From positions 1 through 40,108 of the IMG/VR virus record IMGVR_UViG_3300048800_000013: a DNA stretch of 40,108 nt. One strand, 5' to 3'. Of the stretch, positions 29,984 to 36,997 are shown piece by piece. Position 1 is the stretch's first letter, and the number at the start of each line of letters is the position of its first letter. The translations under genes and the position numbers were made by a program. The notes below the pieces were generated by a model, which was not told the origin of the DNA, did not search any database, and saw only the letters and a program-made list of their open reading frames with translations. Source of the stretch: a virus.

Positions 29984-30560
29984 CAGTCAGTAACCACAGC
30001 TTCACCACCCCAGCCGAGCAGCAAGTCGCGCTTCTCGGCCTTGGTGTAGGCGTGTTCGATTCCGGAAGCCTCCTCGAGCAGTTCGTCGAACTCTTCCTCC
30101 TGCTCAGAGGCCATGCGCTCTCGAAGAAGCGCCTCGTACACGACTAACCAACGACGGAGAGTGAACCCTTGGGGGTCGATACCGGATCGAGCGAAACGCG
30201 CCTCGGCTTGCCCGTAGGCTTCGACCGCGCTACCGGCGAGGGTGAGGCAACGTCCGTAGGGTTTCCGGTTGCCTGCTCGACGATCCACGTCCCCAAGGCG
30301 GTCAGGGTGAACAGTTGAACGTCCTTCGCGTCCAGCATCTTGTGAAAGTCCTCACGCTGGCTTTCCTCGAGGGCTCCGGTGACGTAGTCGTCGAAGGCGA
30401 AGATCACGTCGTTGCCGCCCTTGGCGATCTGGCGAGCGAACTTCAGGAAGTTGGCAGCGTTGACGTGGGCCACGACCCAGTCCCGACCGCCCAGACGGAA
30501 GACGATCGGCTCGTCCGATCGTTCCGCCTCCGCAGCGTCGAAGTCCTTGAACCGTGCCAT
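29983..30560 (-). CDS. Frameshifted tail assembly chaperone (G-T fusion, about 192 aa)
   Basis: The upstream frame (30144-30560) and the frame ending at 29983 overlap in the -1 relation. A canonical slippery heptamer A_AAC_CCT lies in frame at 30264-30258. Slippage after codon 101 gives a fusion whose second part is 91 residues (YGRCLTLAGSAVEAYGQAEA ... ALLRERMASEQEEEFDELLE). This G/GT arrangement between major tail protein and tape measure is nearly universal in long-tailed phages. A small fraction of ribosomes makes the longer form. Confidence 0.8.
30144..30560 (-). CDS. Tail assembly chaperone, unshifted form (138 aa)
   Basis: MARFKDFDAAEAERSDEPIV then FRLGGRDWVVAHVNAANFLK and DVIFAFDDYVTGALEESQRE match actinophage tail chaperones. 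The ATG overlaps the TAA of the major tail protein (TAATG). It carries the slippery site at codons 100-101, and without slippage reads on to VSTPKGSLSVVG. It binds the tape measure during tail assembly and is not in the mature virion. Confidence 0.85.
   Translation of the reverse strand: MARFKDFDAAEAERSDEPIVFRLGGRDWVVAHVNAANFLKFARQIAKGGNDVIFAFDDYVTGALEESQREDFHKMLDAKDVQLFTLTALGTWIVEQATGNPTDVASPSPVARSKPTGKPRRVSLDPVSTPKGSLSVVG
30258..30264 (-). other. -1 ribosomal frameshift site AAACCCT
   Basis: In the chaperone frame the codons are GGA-AAC-CCT. Re-pairing as AAA-CCC one base back fits X_XXY_YYZ exactly and enters the frame that reaches the tape measure start. Confidence 0.75.
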
Positions 30561-31111
30561 TACGCGCCGGTCCGAGCGAGGCTACCGAACCAGATCCACG
30601 GCAACTTGCCGGCTGGCTTCTCGAGGTTGAAGCTCACAGGGAGCAGCGCCTGGGGGAGGATCTTCTGGCGGGCGGTCGCGGTGGCTCCGGACTGGAAGCA
30701 ACGGCGCCAGAGGTAACGCTCGTCGCCGGAGACAGATTGCCAACCGATCATGATCCTCGTCTCCGTTCCAGCCAGTGGCGGCTCGAAGGTGACGTAGGTG
30801 CCCAGCACGGTGGTCGTTCCACCCGCGTAAGCGATCTGGAGAGCTGCCGCGGTGATCTGCGAGAGGGCGAAGTCCACCTTGCCCGTCTTGGCGGTCACCA
30901 CGGTGCTGATCGGGTAATACTCCTCGGCCACGTCCACGTCAGCCGCGGTGAGGCCATTGGTGAACGTGGTGCCCTTCTCCGTGTAGCCGAGCGCGATGAA
31001 GGCGGGATCCCACGCTCCCGTGAGGGAGACGGGCTCCGCCGTGCCGAGCGGGGCGACGTACAGAGTGCCTGCCCCTACTGAGACGGTGTTCGGGTCTTTA
31101 CCGACGGCCAT
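30560..31111 (-). CDS. Major tail protein
   Basis: This protein has 183 residues. VGAGTLYVAPLGTAEPVSLT, AFIALGYTEKGTTFTNGL and VAEEYYPISTVVTAKTGKVD follow the tail-tube protein pattern (beta barrel with an early GxLYVAPLG). The ATG follows AGGAGAA. Its place, after the tail terminator and before the chaperones, is canonical. Hexamers stack to make the tail tube. Confidence 0.85.
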   Translation of the reverse strand: MAVGKDPNTVSVGAGTLYVAPLGTAEPVSLTGAWDPAFIALGYTEKGTTFTNGLTAADVDVAEEYYPISTVVTAKTGKVDFALSQITAAALQIAYAGGTTTVLGTYVTFEPPLAGTETRIMIGWQSVSGDERYLWRRCFQSGATATARQKILPQALLPVSFNLEKPAGKLPWIWFGSLARTGA

Positions 31112-31122
31112 GTGATTCTCCT

Positions 31123-31136
31123 GGGCCGAACGGCCC
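31123..31136 (-). promoter_or_regulatory. GC-rich hairpin before the major tail gene
   Basis: GGGCC-GTTC-GGCCC lies just before the AGGAGAA site of the major tail gene, in the 33-bp gap after the tail terminator stop. It may stabilise the downstream message, a frequent trait before high-copy genes. Confidence 0.5.
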
Positions 31137-31144
31137 GTTTACTG

Positions 31145-31573
31145 CTACTGTTCAGCGCCGTGCATGGCGAACTGAACGTCGACGACATAGCGAGCGGTGT
31201 TGGTGGTGGGGTCGGGTAGCCAGCGGCGCTGGTTGAGGTCCGCCCACGTGATCACCGCGCTGCCAACCGTCATCGGTTGGCCTGACGAAATCTGCCGAGC
31301 TGCGGTCTGCACCGCGAGAGCTGCGGCGGCTGCGAGGGCTTTAGTCTTGCCCCAACAGTCGAACTGGACGAGGGACAGTTGAAGCCCCAGATCCCCTGCC
31401 TGATGGGTCTCACCCACCAGTGAAAGAACGATCCACGAGTCGGCAGGCGTTTTCCCGTACGACTGCGGTGTGCTGAAGAAAACCCGGCCACTCACGGCCG
31501 CGTTGATGTGTGTTTCTGCTTTGGCCCACGTCCGGGCGGTGGCCTCAGAGTCGACGAGCGTGAGCGTGGTCAC
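31145..31573 (-). CDS. Tail terminator protein
   Basis: This protein has 142 residues. GTG 31573 overlaps the upstream TGA. TWAKAETHINAAVSGRVFFS, then WIVLSLVGETHQAGDLGLQL and SLVQFDCWGKTKALAAAAAL follow the DUF3168/gpU-like plan. It caps the tail tube and joins it to the connector. The position just before the major tail protein agrees. Confidence 0.75.
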   Translation of the reverse strand: MTTLTLVDSEATARTWAKAETHINAAVSGRVFFSTPQSYGKTPADSWIVLSLVGETHQAGDLGLQLSLVQFDCWGKTKALAAAAALAVQTAARQISSGQPMTVGSAVITWADLNQRRWLPDPTTNTARYVVDVQFAMHGAEQ

Positions 31574-31866
31574 AACTTCACCGACTGCAGGGCCGGACGG
31601 AGGAAGGGCGTGCCGCTCTGGAAGCGGGTTCCCATCTCCTGGTAGATGGCGTATTCGACGGGACTGCCGACGAAGCCAACCGGGCCGGTGGCGTCCACAC
31701 CCATCTGGTGAGTGACTGAGGCACGCAACCGTCCGGTGTCCACCGGGGCGAGGCGCTTGGCCTCGAGCTCCACCGCCAGGGCGAGCTTGAGGATCTCGGC
31801 GTCAACGATCCCACCGCTCCCGCGGAGCATGTGGTCGATCTCGATCTGGTTGAGGATCAGGGTCAT
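31570..31866 (-). CDS. HK97 gp10-like neck protein
   Basis: This protein has 98 residues. LALAVELEAKRLAPVDTGRL, RASVTHQ and GSPVEYAIYQEMGTRFQSGT, then PFLRPAL, is the gp10-like signature (APVDTGRLR...YAxYxExGT). Neck component between connector and tail terminator. Starts with ATGA overlap. Confidence 0.85.
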   Translation of the reverse strand: MTLILNQIEIDHMLRGSGGIVDAEILKLALAVELEAKRLAPVDTGRLRASVTHQMGVDATGPVGFVGSPVEYAIYQEMGTRFQSGTPFLRPALQSVKL

Positions 31867-32204
31867 CCGACGTACCCCGTGACCAGCCTGATCTGGGCGT
31901 TGACGTGCTCGAGACCGAATCCGATCCGCTGCATCGGAGAGCCGACCAGCTCGTACACCTGAAGGTCGCGTTCGTCTTGCACCCGGTCGTTGACGCGGAG
32001 GTCACAGGGATCGAGGGCGATCGAGAGCGTGTCGAGGGTCTGCACCGAGCCGGCACGGACCTCAGCGAAGGTCGGGCGGCTGATGTGGCCGCGGATGCTC
32101 TCGGACTGGTCGACCCAACTCGCAGCCGTGTCCCCGTAGCCGTCCGTGGTGGGATCGGCGTCAGAGCGGAGGATGGTGAACGTGGAGGTGGAGAAGGGCA
32201 GCAT
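31863..32204 (-). CDS. Head-tail adaptor / head closure protein
   Basis: This protein has 113 residues. FTILRSDADPTTDGYGDTAA, SIRGHISRPTFAEVRAGSVQ and LRVNDRVQDERDLQVYELVG resemble the small beta-barrel stopper proteins (SPP1 gp16 type). ATG 32204 directly follows the connector stop (TAGATG). Called largely by order and beta-barrel pattern. Confidence 0.7.
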   Translation of the reverse strand: MLPFSTSTFTILRSDADPTTDGYGDTAASWVDQSESIRGHISRPTFAEVRAGSVQTLDTLSIALDPCDLRVNDRVQDERDLQVYELVGSPMQRIGFGLEHVNAQIRLVTGYVG

Positions 32205-32798
32205 CTAGTGGCCGATTTCCTTTTTGACGAAGCCCTTGACGGTGGCGAGGATGGCGTCGGTCACGCCTGCCCTCGTGGGCGCGTCGGTGTACTGCACCGA
32301 GGTGTCGCCGACCGTGGCCATCCTCACGCCGGCCGCCGCAGGGTCGAACGTCCGCAGTTCCACCTGCGCCAACTCCACGATCGCCTGACGCAGCTTGCGC
32401 GGGAGGTTGTCGGGTGTGTAGCCGCCGACATACGTAATTGTGGAAGGTCGCATGGTGGTGTCGAACTCCCCTCCTGCACCTCCGGGCCCGTAGTGGTAGG
32501 GCTCGACGAGGACGTCCCAGAGCGGGTTCTGATCGGCCATCAACGACCCGACGACGGTCCCGTCCATGACCACCGCGGTGGTGGGGGAGGTCACTGAGGT
32601 GATCGGGGTCGACGTCGGGTAGGCGCGGCCGTCGTAGTGGATGCGGACCTGTTCGGTGCGCGTCATCGACTCCAGTCCGCGCTGGAGGTGCTCCTCGAGG
32701 AGCGTCTGGGCCGCCGCCAGGGCGACCACGATCTCCGGTCCCTGCGTGGTGAAGTCGCCGGACAGGGTCTGGTAGGTAGGAGTGTCGACGAGAGCCAT
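32205..32798 (-). CDS. Head-tail connector (gp6/gp15-like adaptor)
   Basis: This protein has 197 residues. AAAQTLLEEHLQRGLESMTR at the start, YHYGPGGAGGEFDTTMRPST and ITYVGGYTPDNLPRKLRQAI in the middle form the helical connector plan with the conserved TYVGGY...P..LRQAIVELA. It attaches below the portal. The start overlaps the upstream gene as TGATG. Confidence 0.8.
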   Translation of the reverse strand: MALVDTPTYQTLSGDFTTQGPEIVVALAAAQTLLEEHLQRGLESMTRTEQVRIHYDGRAYPTSTPITSVTSPTTAVVMDGTVVGSLMADQNPLWDVLVEPYHYGPGGAGGEFDTTMRPSTITYVGGYTPDNLPRKLRQAIVELAQVELRTFDPAAAGVRMATVGDTSVQYTDAPTRAGVTDAILATVKGFVKKEIGH

Positions 32799-33076
32799 CA
32801 GCGGTCCTGCTCCGGCTGGTGGGCACGGTTCTCGGGCGACTGGGTGGGCTTGCGGCCTAGGGCCATCTCGCGAGCGCCGGGGAGATCCTGGGCGACCGCG
32901 TCGGTCAGGGTGGTGTTCTCGTCGTACATCCGCTCAGGGGTGCTGTGGTCTTCCAACTCCAATACCTCGAAGGCAATCGGGTTTCCCATGGCGTCGTCGT
33001 GGCAGTCGGAACGTCCACAGAGGTCGCAGACGGCACCGCCTTGGCCTTGGGCGCTGGCCGAAGTGATCAGGCTCAT
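32798..33076 (-). CDS. Small unknown protein next to capsid (92 aa)
   Basis: MSLITSASAQGQGGAVCDLC then GRSDCHDDAMGNPIAFEVLE. A Cys cluster (CDLCGRSDCH) and a long polar tail ending in ENRAHQPEQDR. Could be a capsid decoration or accessory protein with a zinc site. Similar small Cys proteins occur in actinophage capsid operons. Not recognised. Confidence 0.55.
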   Translation of the reverse strand: MSLITSASAQGQGGAVCDLCGRSDCHDDAMGNPIAFEVLELEDHSTPERMYDENTTLTDAVAQDLPGAREMALGRKPTQSPENRAHQPEQDR

Positions 33077-33166
33077 GACGCCACCAGAGGGCAGCCCGAA
33101 GCGGTGGGATCGGGAGTAACGCGGGTGGCGTGACCCACGCTCCGGCTGCCCCTGGAAGGGGAGGCG
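33077..33166 (-). other. Structured 90-bp spacer after the HNH gene
   Basis: GGGCAGCC (33089-33096) is inverted as GGCTGCCC (33144-33151), with a GCGGGT/ACCCACGC-type stem inside and a CCCC-TTCCA-GGGG stem directly after the HNH stop. The RNA should fold strongly. No ORF. Confidence 0.45.
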
Positions 33167-33616
33167 CTAGTCGGCGGCCTTCTGGGCGGCGAGTTTCGCC
33201 GCGTGGCGCGCCTTGTAGACGATGGCGCACGTCCGGCACTGCCGGTGGCCGCGGAAGGTGTTGGTGTTATCTGAGGTGTACGGGTGACCCTGCTTGCAGT
33301 GGGTCTTGACGGCGTTACGCTGCCAGCCATTGCCGCGGGCGCGGCGCACGTTCTCTGTGTGGCTGGCAGGTTCGCAGTGCTCTGGCCCTGGCCGAACACA
33401 TGGCGGGTTGAAGCAGCGGTGGTCGATCTCCAATCCATCGGGGATCGGGCCAACGAGCAACTCATACGCAACGCGGTGGGCGTAGAACGTTCGGGGATTG
33501 GGGCGCTTGGACCGGAGACGCCCGTAACCGTTGTGGTCACGGGCGCCCGTCCAAACCCAGCAGGTATCGAACTTCCGGACCTTGGCCCAGAAGCGGTCTT
33601 CGTCGATACCTTCCAT
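33167..33616 (-). CDS. HNH_3-type homing endonuclease after the capsid gene
   Basis: This protein has 149 residues. RFWAKVRKFDTCWVWTGARD, GYGRL, then AHRVAYELLVGPIPDGLEID with HRCFNPPCVRPGPEHCEPAS and SHTENVRR, and a C-terminal CKQGHPYTSDN plus CRTC module. Same architecture as the 13771 enzyme. It sits between capsid and connector genes without breaking either, separated by 28 bp and a 90-bp structured spacer, as expected for a mobile free-standing HNH. Confidence 0.85.
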   Translation of the reverse strand: MEGIDEDRFWAKVRKFDTCWVWTGARDHNGYGRLRSKRPNPRTFYAHRVAYELLVGPIPDGLEIDHRCFNPPCVRPGPEHCEPASHTENVRRARGNGWQRNAVKTHCKQGHPYTSDNTNTFRGHRQCRTCAIVYKARHAAKLAAQKAAD

Positions 33617-33644
33617 TGCATGATGATTGTACCCTAAAAATCAG

Positions 33645-34868
33645 TTAGAGGGTCACATCGCAAAACAAATCCCCGCGGTAGCAGACCAAAGCCAGCCTTT
33701 CCTCGATCAGAATGGCAACTTGGTTTCTAACGAAGAAGTCAGAGTGCTGATCGCCCACGCGGACGGTTGCGCTCTCACGGTCGAAGAGTTCGGCGGCCTG
33801 CTTGAAGTCACCGAGGAGGCAGTGGCCGGCCTGTTGGCGAGGCGAGCGCACGGACGGAATGCCCCAGATGGTGTCCGGCGGTCCCGTGAAGGGCGAGGCG
33901 CCGGTCAGGGTTGCGGCAGATGCAGCCATCGCGGCCCAGTAGTCCGTGGGGTTCCAGATGGCGCCACTGGCGTCACCGTCGTGGTTCTCGATCGCAGACA
34001 TGCCCTTGGTGAAACTGGCGAGGGCGTTGGCCCCGGCGGAGGCTGTCTGGAGGTTCGGGAAGTGGGTCAGCCCCAGAAGGTTCTGGCCGGTGCCGTCCCC
34101 GTTGATGAGCTGGTCTTCCTCGAAGCGGCGGAGCTTGTACTCCAGCCTGTTGTCAATGGCCCCGCGGAGCTGACCGACGTCGGCCAGGGACTCAAGCGTG
34201 GCAGGCACCCAGGCGGCGATCTTGCGGACTGCCTGATCCTGGCGGTACCAGTTCATCGCCACTTCGGGCTTCAGCGCGGCTTCAGCCACCATCCCCGCAT
34301 CGCCGGCACCAGAGACGTAGGTCTCTCCGACGAAGTGGATGATCTCGAACATGGTGTTGGTCTGCGGGAGCAGATCCCTGACGTACAGGCGGTCCCGGCG
34401 GATCGCGTTGATGTTCAGGACGTACGGCATAACCGGGAGCATCGAGCCGCCCGATGTGAAGCCGGCGTCGTTGGTTGCGGTCGAGGAGACCGTGGTACGA
34501 ACGTCAGAGGCGACGTTCCCCTGTGGGAGACGGTTGCCATCGCCGCGCCATGCGCGATACTCGTCGCTCTCGACGAACTGCTGGCCCATCGAGCGGGTCT
34601 CGGCGGTGCCGTGGATGGCGGAGTTGGCAGCCTGTGGTCCCTGTCCGACAGGGGCCTCTGGCTGAATCTGGCGCTCGAGGGCTGTAAAGCGGGCGTCGAG
34701 GCCACCGACCTCGTCGCGGGCCTGCTTCATCTCCACGCCCCACGTCTCGGAGCGCTTCTCGGCGGGTTGGGAGAGCATCTCCGCCAGACGGCTGGCGCGC
34801 TCCATGAGTGCTGATCTGACCCCGACGATCTCGACCTTCGGATCGACTGGGGTATCGGTGTCGGCCAT
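33645..34868 (-). CDS. Major capsid protein, HK97 fold
   Basis: This protein has 407 residues. The first ~100 are charged and helical, like the HK97 delta/scaffold domain normally removed by the prohead protease. The fold region shows GSMLPVMPYVLNINAIRRDR, YVSGAGDAGMVAEAALKPEV, FEEDQLINGDGTGQNLLGLT and a late GDFKQAAELFDRESATVRVG, all usual capsid landmarks. ATG 34868 follows GGAGG by six bases. A protease is encoded upstream, but an unusual glycosylation island intervenes. Confidence 0.93.
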   Translation of the reverse strand: MADTDTPVDPKVEIVGVRSALMERASRLAEMLSQPAEKRSETWGVEMKQARDEVGGLDARFTALERQIQPEAPVGQGPQAANSAIHGTAETRSMGQQFVESDEYRAWRGDGNRLPQGNVASDVRTTVSSTATNDAGFTSGGSMLPVMPYVLNINAIRRDRLYVRDLLPQTNTMFEIIHFVGETYVSGAGDAGMVAEAALKPEVAMNWYRQDQAVRKIAAWVPATLESLADVGQLRGAIDNRLEYKLRRFEEDQLINGDGTGQNLLGLTHFPNLQTASAGANALASFTKGMSAIENHDGDASGAIWNPTDYWAAMAASAATLTGASPFTGPPDTIWGIPSVRSPRQQAGHCLLGDFKQAAELFDRESATVRVGDQHSDFFVRNQVAILIEERLALVCYRGDLFCDVTL

Positions 34869-34995
34869 TTGGGGCCTCCAGGGACAAGTCGAACTAACTT
34901 GCCTCGGTGGCCTCCGTATCCAGGGAGCCGCCTCGGTGAGGGCGGTCCACTCTCTGCTCCGCTATCCGGGAGCGTCCAGTGGCCTCACTGAGAGG
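34869..34995 (-). promoter_or_regulatory. Leader of the capsid gene with hairpins
   Basis: No gene is seen in this 127-bp gap. Two stems occur: CCGCC(C)TC/GAGGCGG at 34928-34945 and GCCTC/GAGGC at 34982-34996, the latter just after the upstream TAG. A strong GGAGG is near 34875. A processing or termination role is possible. Confidence 0.4.
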
Positions 34996-35232
34996 CTACG
35001 AAGGTTCGGCGGTTGCCCTCGGTGGCCGATGCGCCCCGTCGCGGGTGTTGTATTCCAGCAGCGGGTCCGGGTCTGGTAGCGCGTACGCGGGGCTGATCAA
35101 CGAGAGCGACAGATAAGTCTCCGAGCCACACGTCGGGCAGACAACCATCAAGGCACCTCCCGCGAGCCAGTCACCGGTCAGTTCGATGGCGCAGCGGCAC
35201 CGAAGGCAGTGGATGTGGGTTATCCCGCTCAT
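34996..35232 (-). CDS. Zinc-ribbon protein (78 aa)
   Basis: ATG 35232 overlaps the preceding TGA. CLRCRC and CPTCG pairs about 22 residues apart, then a polar tail. The final codons contain another GGGCAACC. Function unknown. Confidence 0.55.
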   Translation of the reverse strand: MSGITHIHCLRCRCAIELTGDWLAGGALMVVCPTCGSETYLSLSLISPAYALPDPDPLLEYNTRDGAHRPPRATAEPS

Positions 35233-35387
35233 GGGTGCTCCTCCTCCCACGCCTTGATGGCTTGACGGACTGCCTCTAGCGCGTCCATGTGGTAAGCGAA
35301 CTCGACAACGCTGCCCTCGTCGCTTATCGCGTCGAAGTCCAGCCACCGCTCATGCGAGCCGATCAAGTCGTACAGTTCGTCGCTCAT
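35229..35387 (-). CDS. Small acidic protein (52 aa)
   Basis: ATG 35387 overlaps the upstream TGA. MSDELYDLIGSHERWLDFDA leads to EFAYHMDALEAVRQAIKAWE, an acidic two-helix protein. Not recognised. Confidence 0.55.
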   Translation of the reverse strand: MSDELYDLIGSHERWLDFDAISDEGSVVEFAYHMDALEAVRQAIKAWEEEHP

Positions 35388-35518
35388 CGCACCCTCGCCC
35401 TCCGTGCTTCCACGCGACACACGGCACCGCAGTATTTCGACGTCAGTCGGAGCCAGCGGTATGGCTTGGAGCACTGGTCGCACTTCCGCCACTTGGGCGG
35501 AGCGTGCCCAGTGGTCAC
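35384..35518 (-). CDS. Zinc-finger protein (44 aa)
   Basis: GTG 35518 overlaps the preceding TGA, and its stop overlaps the next ATG. WRKCDQCSKPYRW then YCGAVCR, four cysteines in a compact basic protein. Hand-translated. Likely nucleic-acid binding. Confidence 0.55.
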   Translation of the reverse strand: MTTGHAPPKWRKCDQCSKPYRWLRLTSKYCGAVCRVEARRARVR

Positions 35519-35691
35519 CGAACCCACTGCCCGCACTCAGCGCAGATCCGATGCTGTCGCCATGCGGTGACGACGTGGTAGTCGAGACTCTCGTGGTCGT
35601 CGGCATGTCCGAGCGGCTTGCTACAACGACGTGGCCGGTTCGGTGAGTACGACTGTGTGAACGTACTCTCGCATCGTGCCAACCCGGGCAT
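35515..35691 (-). CDS. Zinc-binding small protein (58 aa)
   Basis: ATG 35691 lies five bases after the previous stop. RRCSKPLGHADDHES then HRICAECGQW give a Cys/His site of a type common in actinophages (C-x-x-P-x-GH). Ends with a GTGA overlap. Unknown role. Confidence 0.5.
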   Translation of the reverse strand: MPGLARCESTFTQSYSPNRPRRCSKPLGHADDHESLDYHVVTAWRQHRICAECGQWVR

Positions 35692-35696
35692 GGTGG

Positions 35697-35921
35697 TCAC
35701 CGAACCCACGTCGCCGTGACCGAGTTGCCCTTCTTGGAGCGACCGCCAAGGAGCAGGCCGATCCCGCCTGTCAGGACTGCCTTGCCAGCGGTACGACCGA
35801 TGGCGGTCTTGCGGTCCTTGTCGCCCGTCGCCTGAAGCTGCCAACCTCCGCGCTGCATCTTGACGGCGTCGTTGTTGAAGTCCTTCTCGTTCTTGTAGCT
35901 CTTCATCTGAATGGGCACCAC
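35697..35921 (-). CDS. Small protein with glycine-zipper segment (74 aa)
   Basis: Strong GGAGGAGA precedes tandem GTG codons (35921, 35918). MKSYKNEKDFNNDAVKMQRG and GWQLQATGDKDRKTAIGR lead to AVLTGGIGLLLGGRSKKGNS, a short Gly-rich hydrophobic segment. This layout (NEKDFNxDA...GGWxL) resembles small cytoplasmic-to-membrane proteins in actinobacteria. Not a known phage structural protein. Confidence 0.55.
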   Translation of the reverse strand: MVPIQMKSYKNEKDFNNDAVKMQRGGWQLQATGDKDRKTAIGRTAGKAVLTGGIGLLLGGRSKKGNSVTATWVR

Positions 35922-35959
35922 GGTCTCCTCCGTTGCCGGGGTGTTGGCCCCTGACGGAG

Positions 35960-35991
35960 TTAGCGTAGCAGAACTGGCGTCTTAGCGTAGC
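35960..35991 (-). repeat. Paired GCTACGCTAA repeats at the end of a glycosyltransferase gene
   Basis: GCTACGCTAA at 35982-35991 and 35960-35969, 22 bp apart, lying in and over the last codons of the glycosyltransferase (the second includes its TAA). Same 10-mer as before the portal. Confidence 0.45.
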
Positions 35992-36997
35992 GTGCGGCTT
36001 TCCATGCTTCCCAGACCTGGGGAGCCATCGTGTCCTCGATGGTGTGCCGTGCCGCCACTGTTCGGCCTCGATCTGCCATCTCCAGGCGCATGTCGGCGGA
36101 TTCGGCGAGGTTGCGGAGGCAGGCGTACCACTGGCGAGGCCGAGAGGCGAGGGAGCCGGCGCCCTGCTGGATGAGTGCCTCGTATTCGGCGACGATCGAG
36201 GCGACGAAGGGGACGCCGAGGGCCGCATACTCCAAGCCCTTCAGCCACGACTTCGACTGGTTGAAGGCGCTATCAGCCAATGGCACGATGCCGATGTCCA
36301 GTTGTGCGACAAGGTGGGCGTAATCGAGGTTGTCGAGACGGGCTCCTGGAACGTGTTCCTGATCCTCAACGCCGAGGACGTCGAGGGTGGCTCGGTCGCC
36401 GATGGCGCGGAACGTTGCCTCGCCCTCGCAGACCCGAGCCACGGCGTCTCCGACCATCTCAAGGTCGTCGGGATGCATCTTCGGCGTGCCAGTCCACCCG
36501 ATAATCGGCAGGTCCTCGCGCTCAGCGGTGATACCAAGGTACGCCCGTGGCACGCAGTTCCGCACCACCGTCCCGCCGTACTTCGCGGCCAGAGCTGGCG
36601 TGCTGACCGTGACCAGGTCGGCCTCGCGGCAGGCTTCGGCGAGGACGGACCAGTTCCGCGAGCTGTTCTTGGGGTGCAACTGCGCCCAGACCGGGTGCCG
36701 GGGATGGAGGGCGCTGAAGTCGTCGTCCACGTCCACCACGACGGCGACACCCTGCTCCCGAAGGCTACGGATGACCGTCAGGATATCGGGGCGGAAGACC
36801 CGTTGGAAGACTGCCACATCTGCGTCGTAGGTGGCTGCTCCGACGATCCGGTCGCCGTCCGGCGTGTGGTCCCAGAGGGCTGGGATGTGGTCGCTGATGG
36901 TGATGTCGGCACCCTGCGCGGCGAGAGCCAGGGCGGCAAAACGCAGCCTATACCAACCACAGCCCGTATTGTCCGAGGGATACACGCGCACCCTCAA
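35960..36997 (-). CDS. GT-B-type glycosyltransferase
   Basis: This protein has 345 residues. It starts YPSDNTGCGWYRLRFAALAL; a Rossmann half contains VAVVVDVDDDFSALHPRHPV and DLVTVSTPALAAKYGGTVVR. The second half has IIGWTGTPKMHPDDLEMVGD, LDIGIVPLADSAFNQSKSWL and LEYAALGVPFVASIVAEYEA, the usual family-4 layout including an E-x-x-A-L-G-V-P nucleotide-sugar site. TTG 36997 overlaps the HNH-AP2 stop (TTGA). Acts on an unknown acceptor, possibly capsid. Confidence 0.85.
   Translation of the reverse strand: MRVRVYPSDNTGCGWYRLRFAALALAAQGADITISDHIPALWDHTPDGDRIVGAATYDADVAVFQRVFRPDILTVIRSLREQGVAVVVDVDDDFSALHPRHPVWAQLHPKNSSRNWSVLAEACREADLVTVSTPALAAKYGGTVVRNCVPRAYLGITAEREDLPIIGWTGTPKMHPDDLEMVGDAVARVCEGEATFRAIGDRATLDVLGVEDQEHVPGARLDNLDYAHLVAQLDIGIVPLADSAFNQSKSWLKGLEYAALGVPFVASIVAEYEALIQQGAGSLASRPRQWYACLRNLAESADMRLEMADRGRTVAARHTIEDTMAPQVWEAWKAARYAKTPVLLR

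Noticed and set aside
33077-33644. Group I intron carrying the HNH gene
   Set aside because: Neither the capsid nor the downstream gene is interrupted, and no clear intron core could be identified by eye.
33627-34814. Plus-strand frame of 395 aa over the capsid gene
   Set aside because: Shadow of the clearly identified capsid protein.
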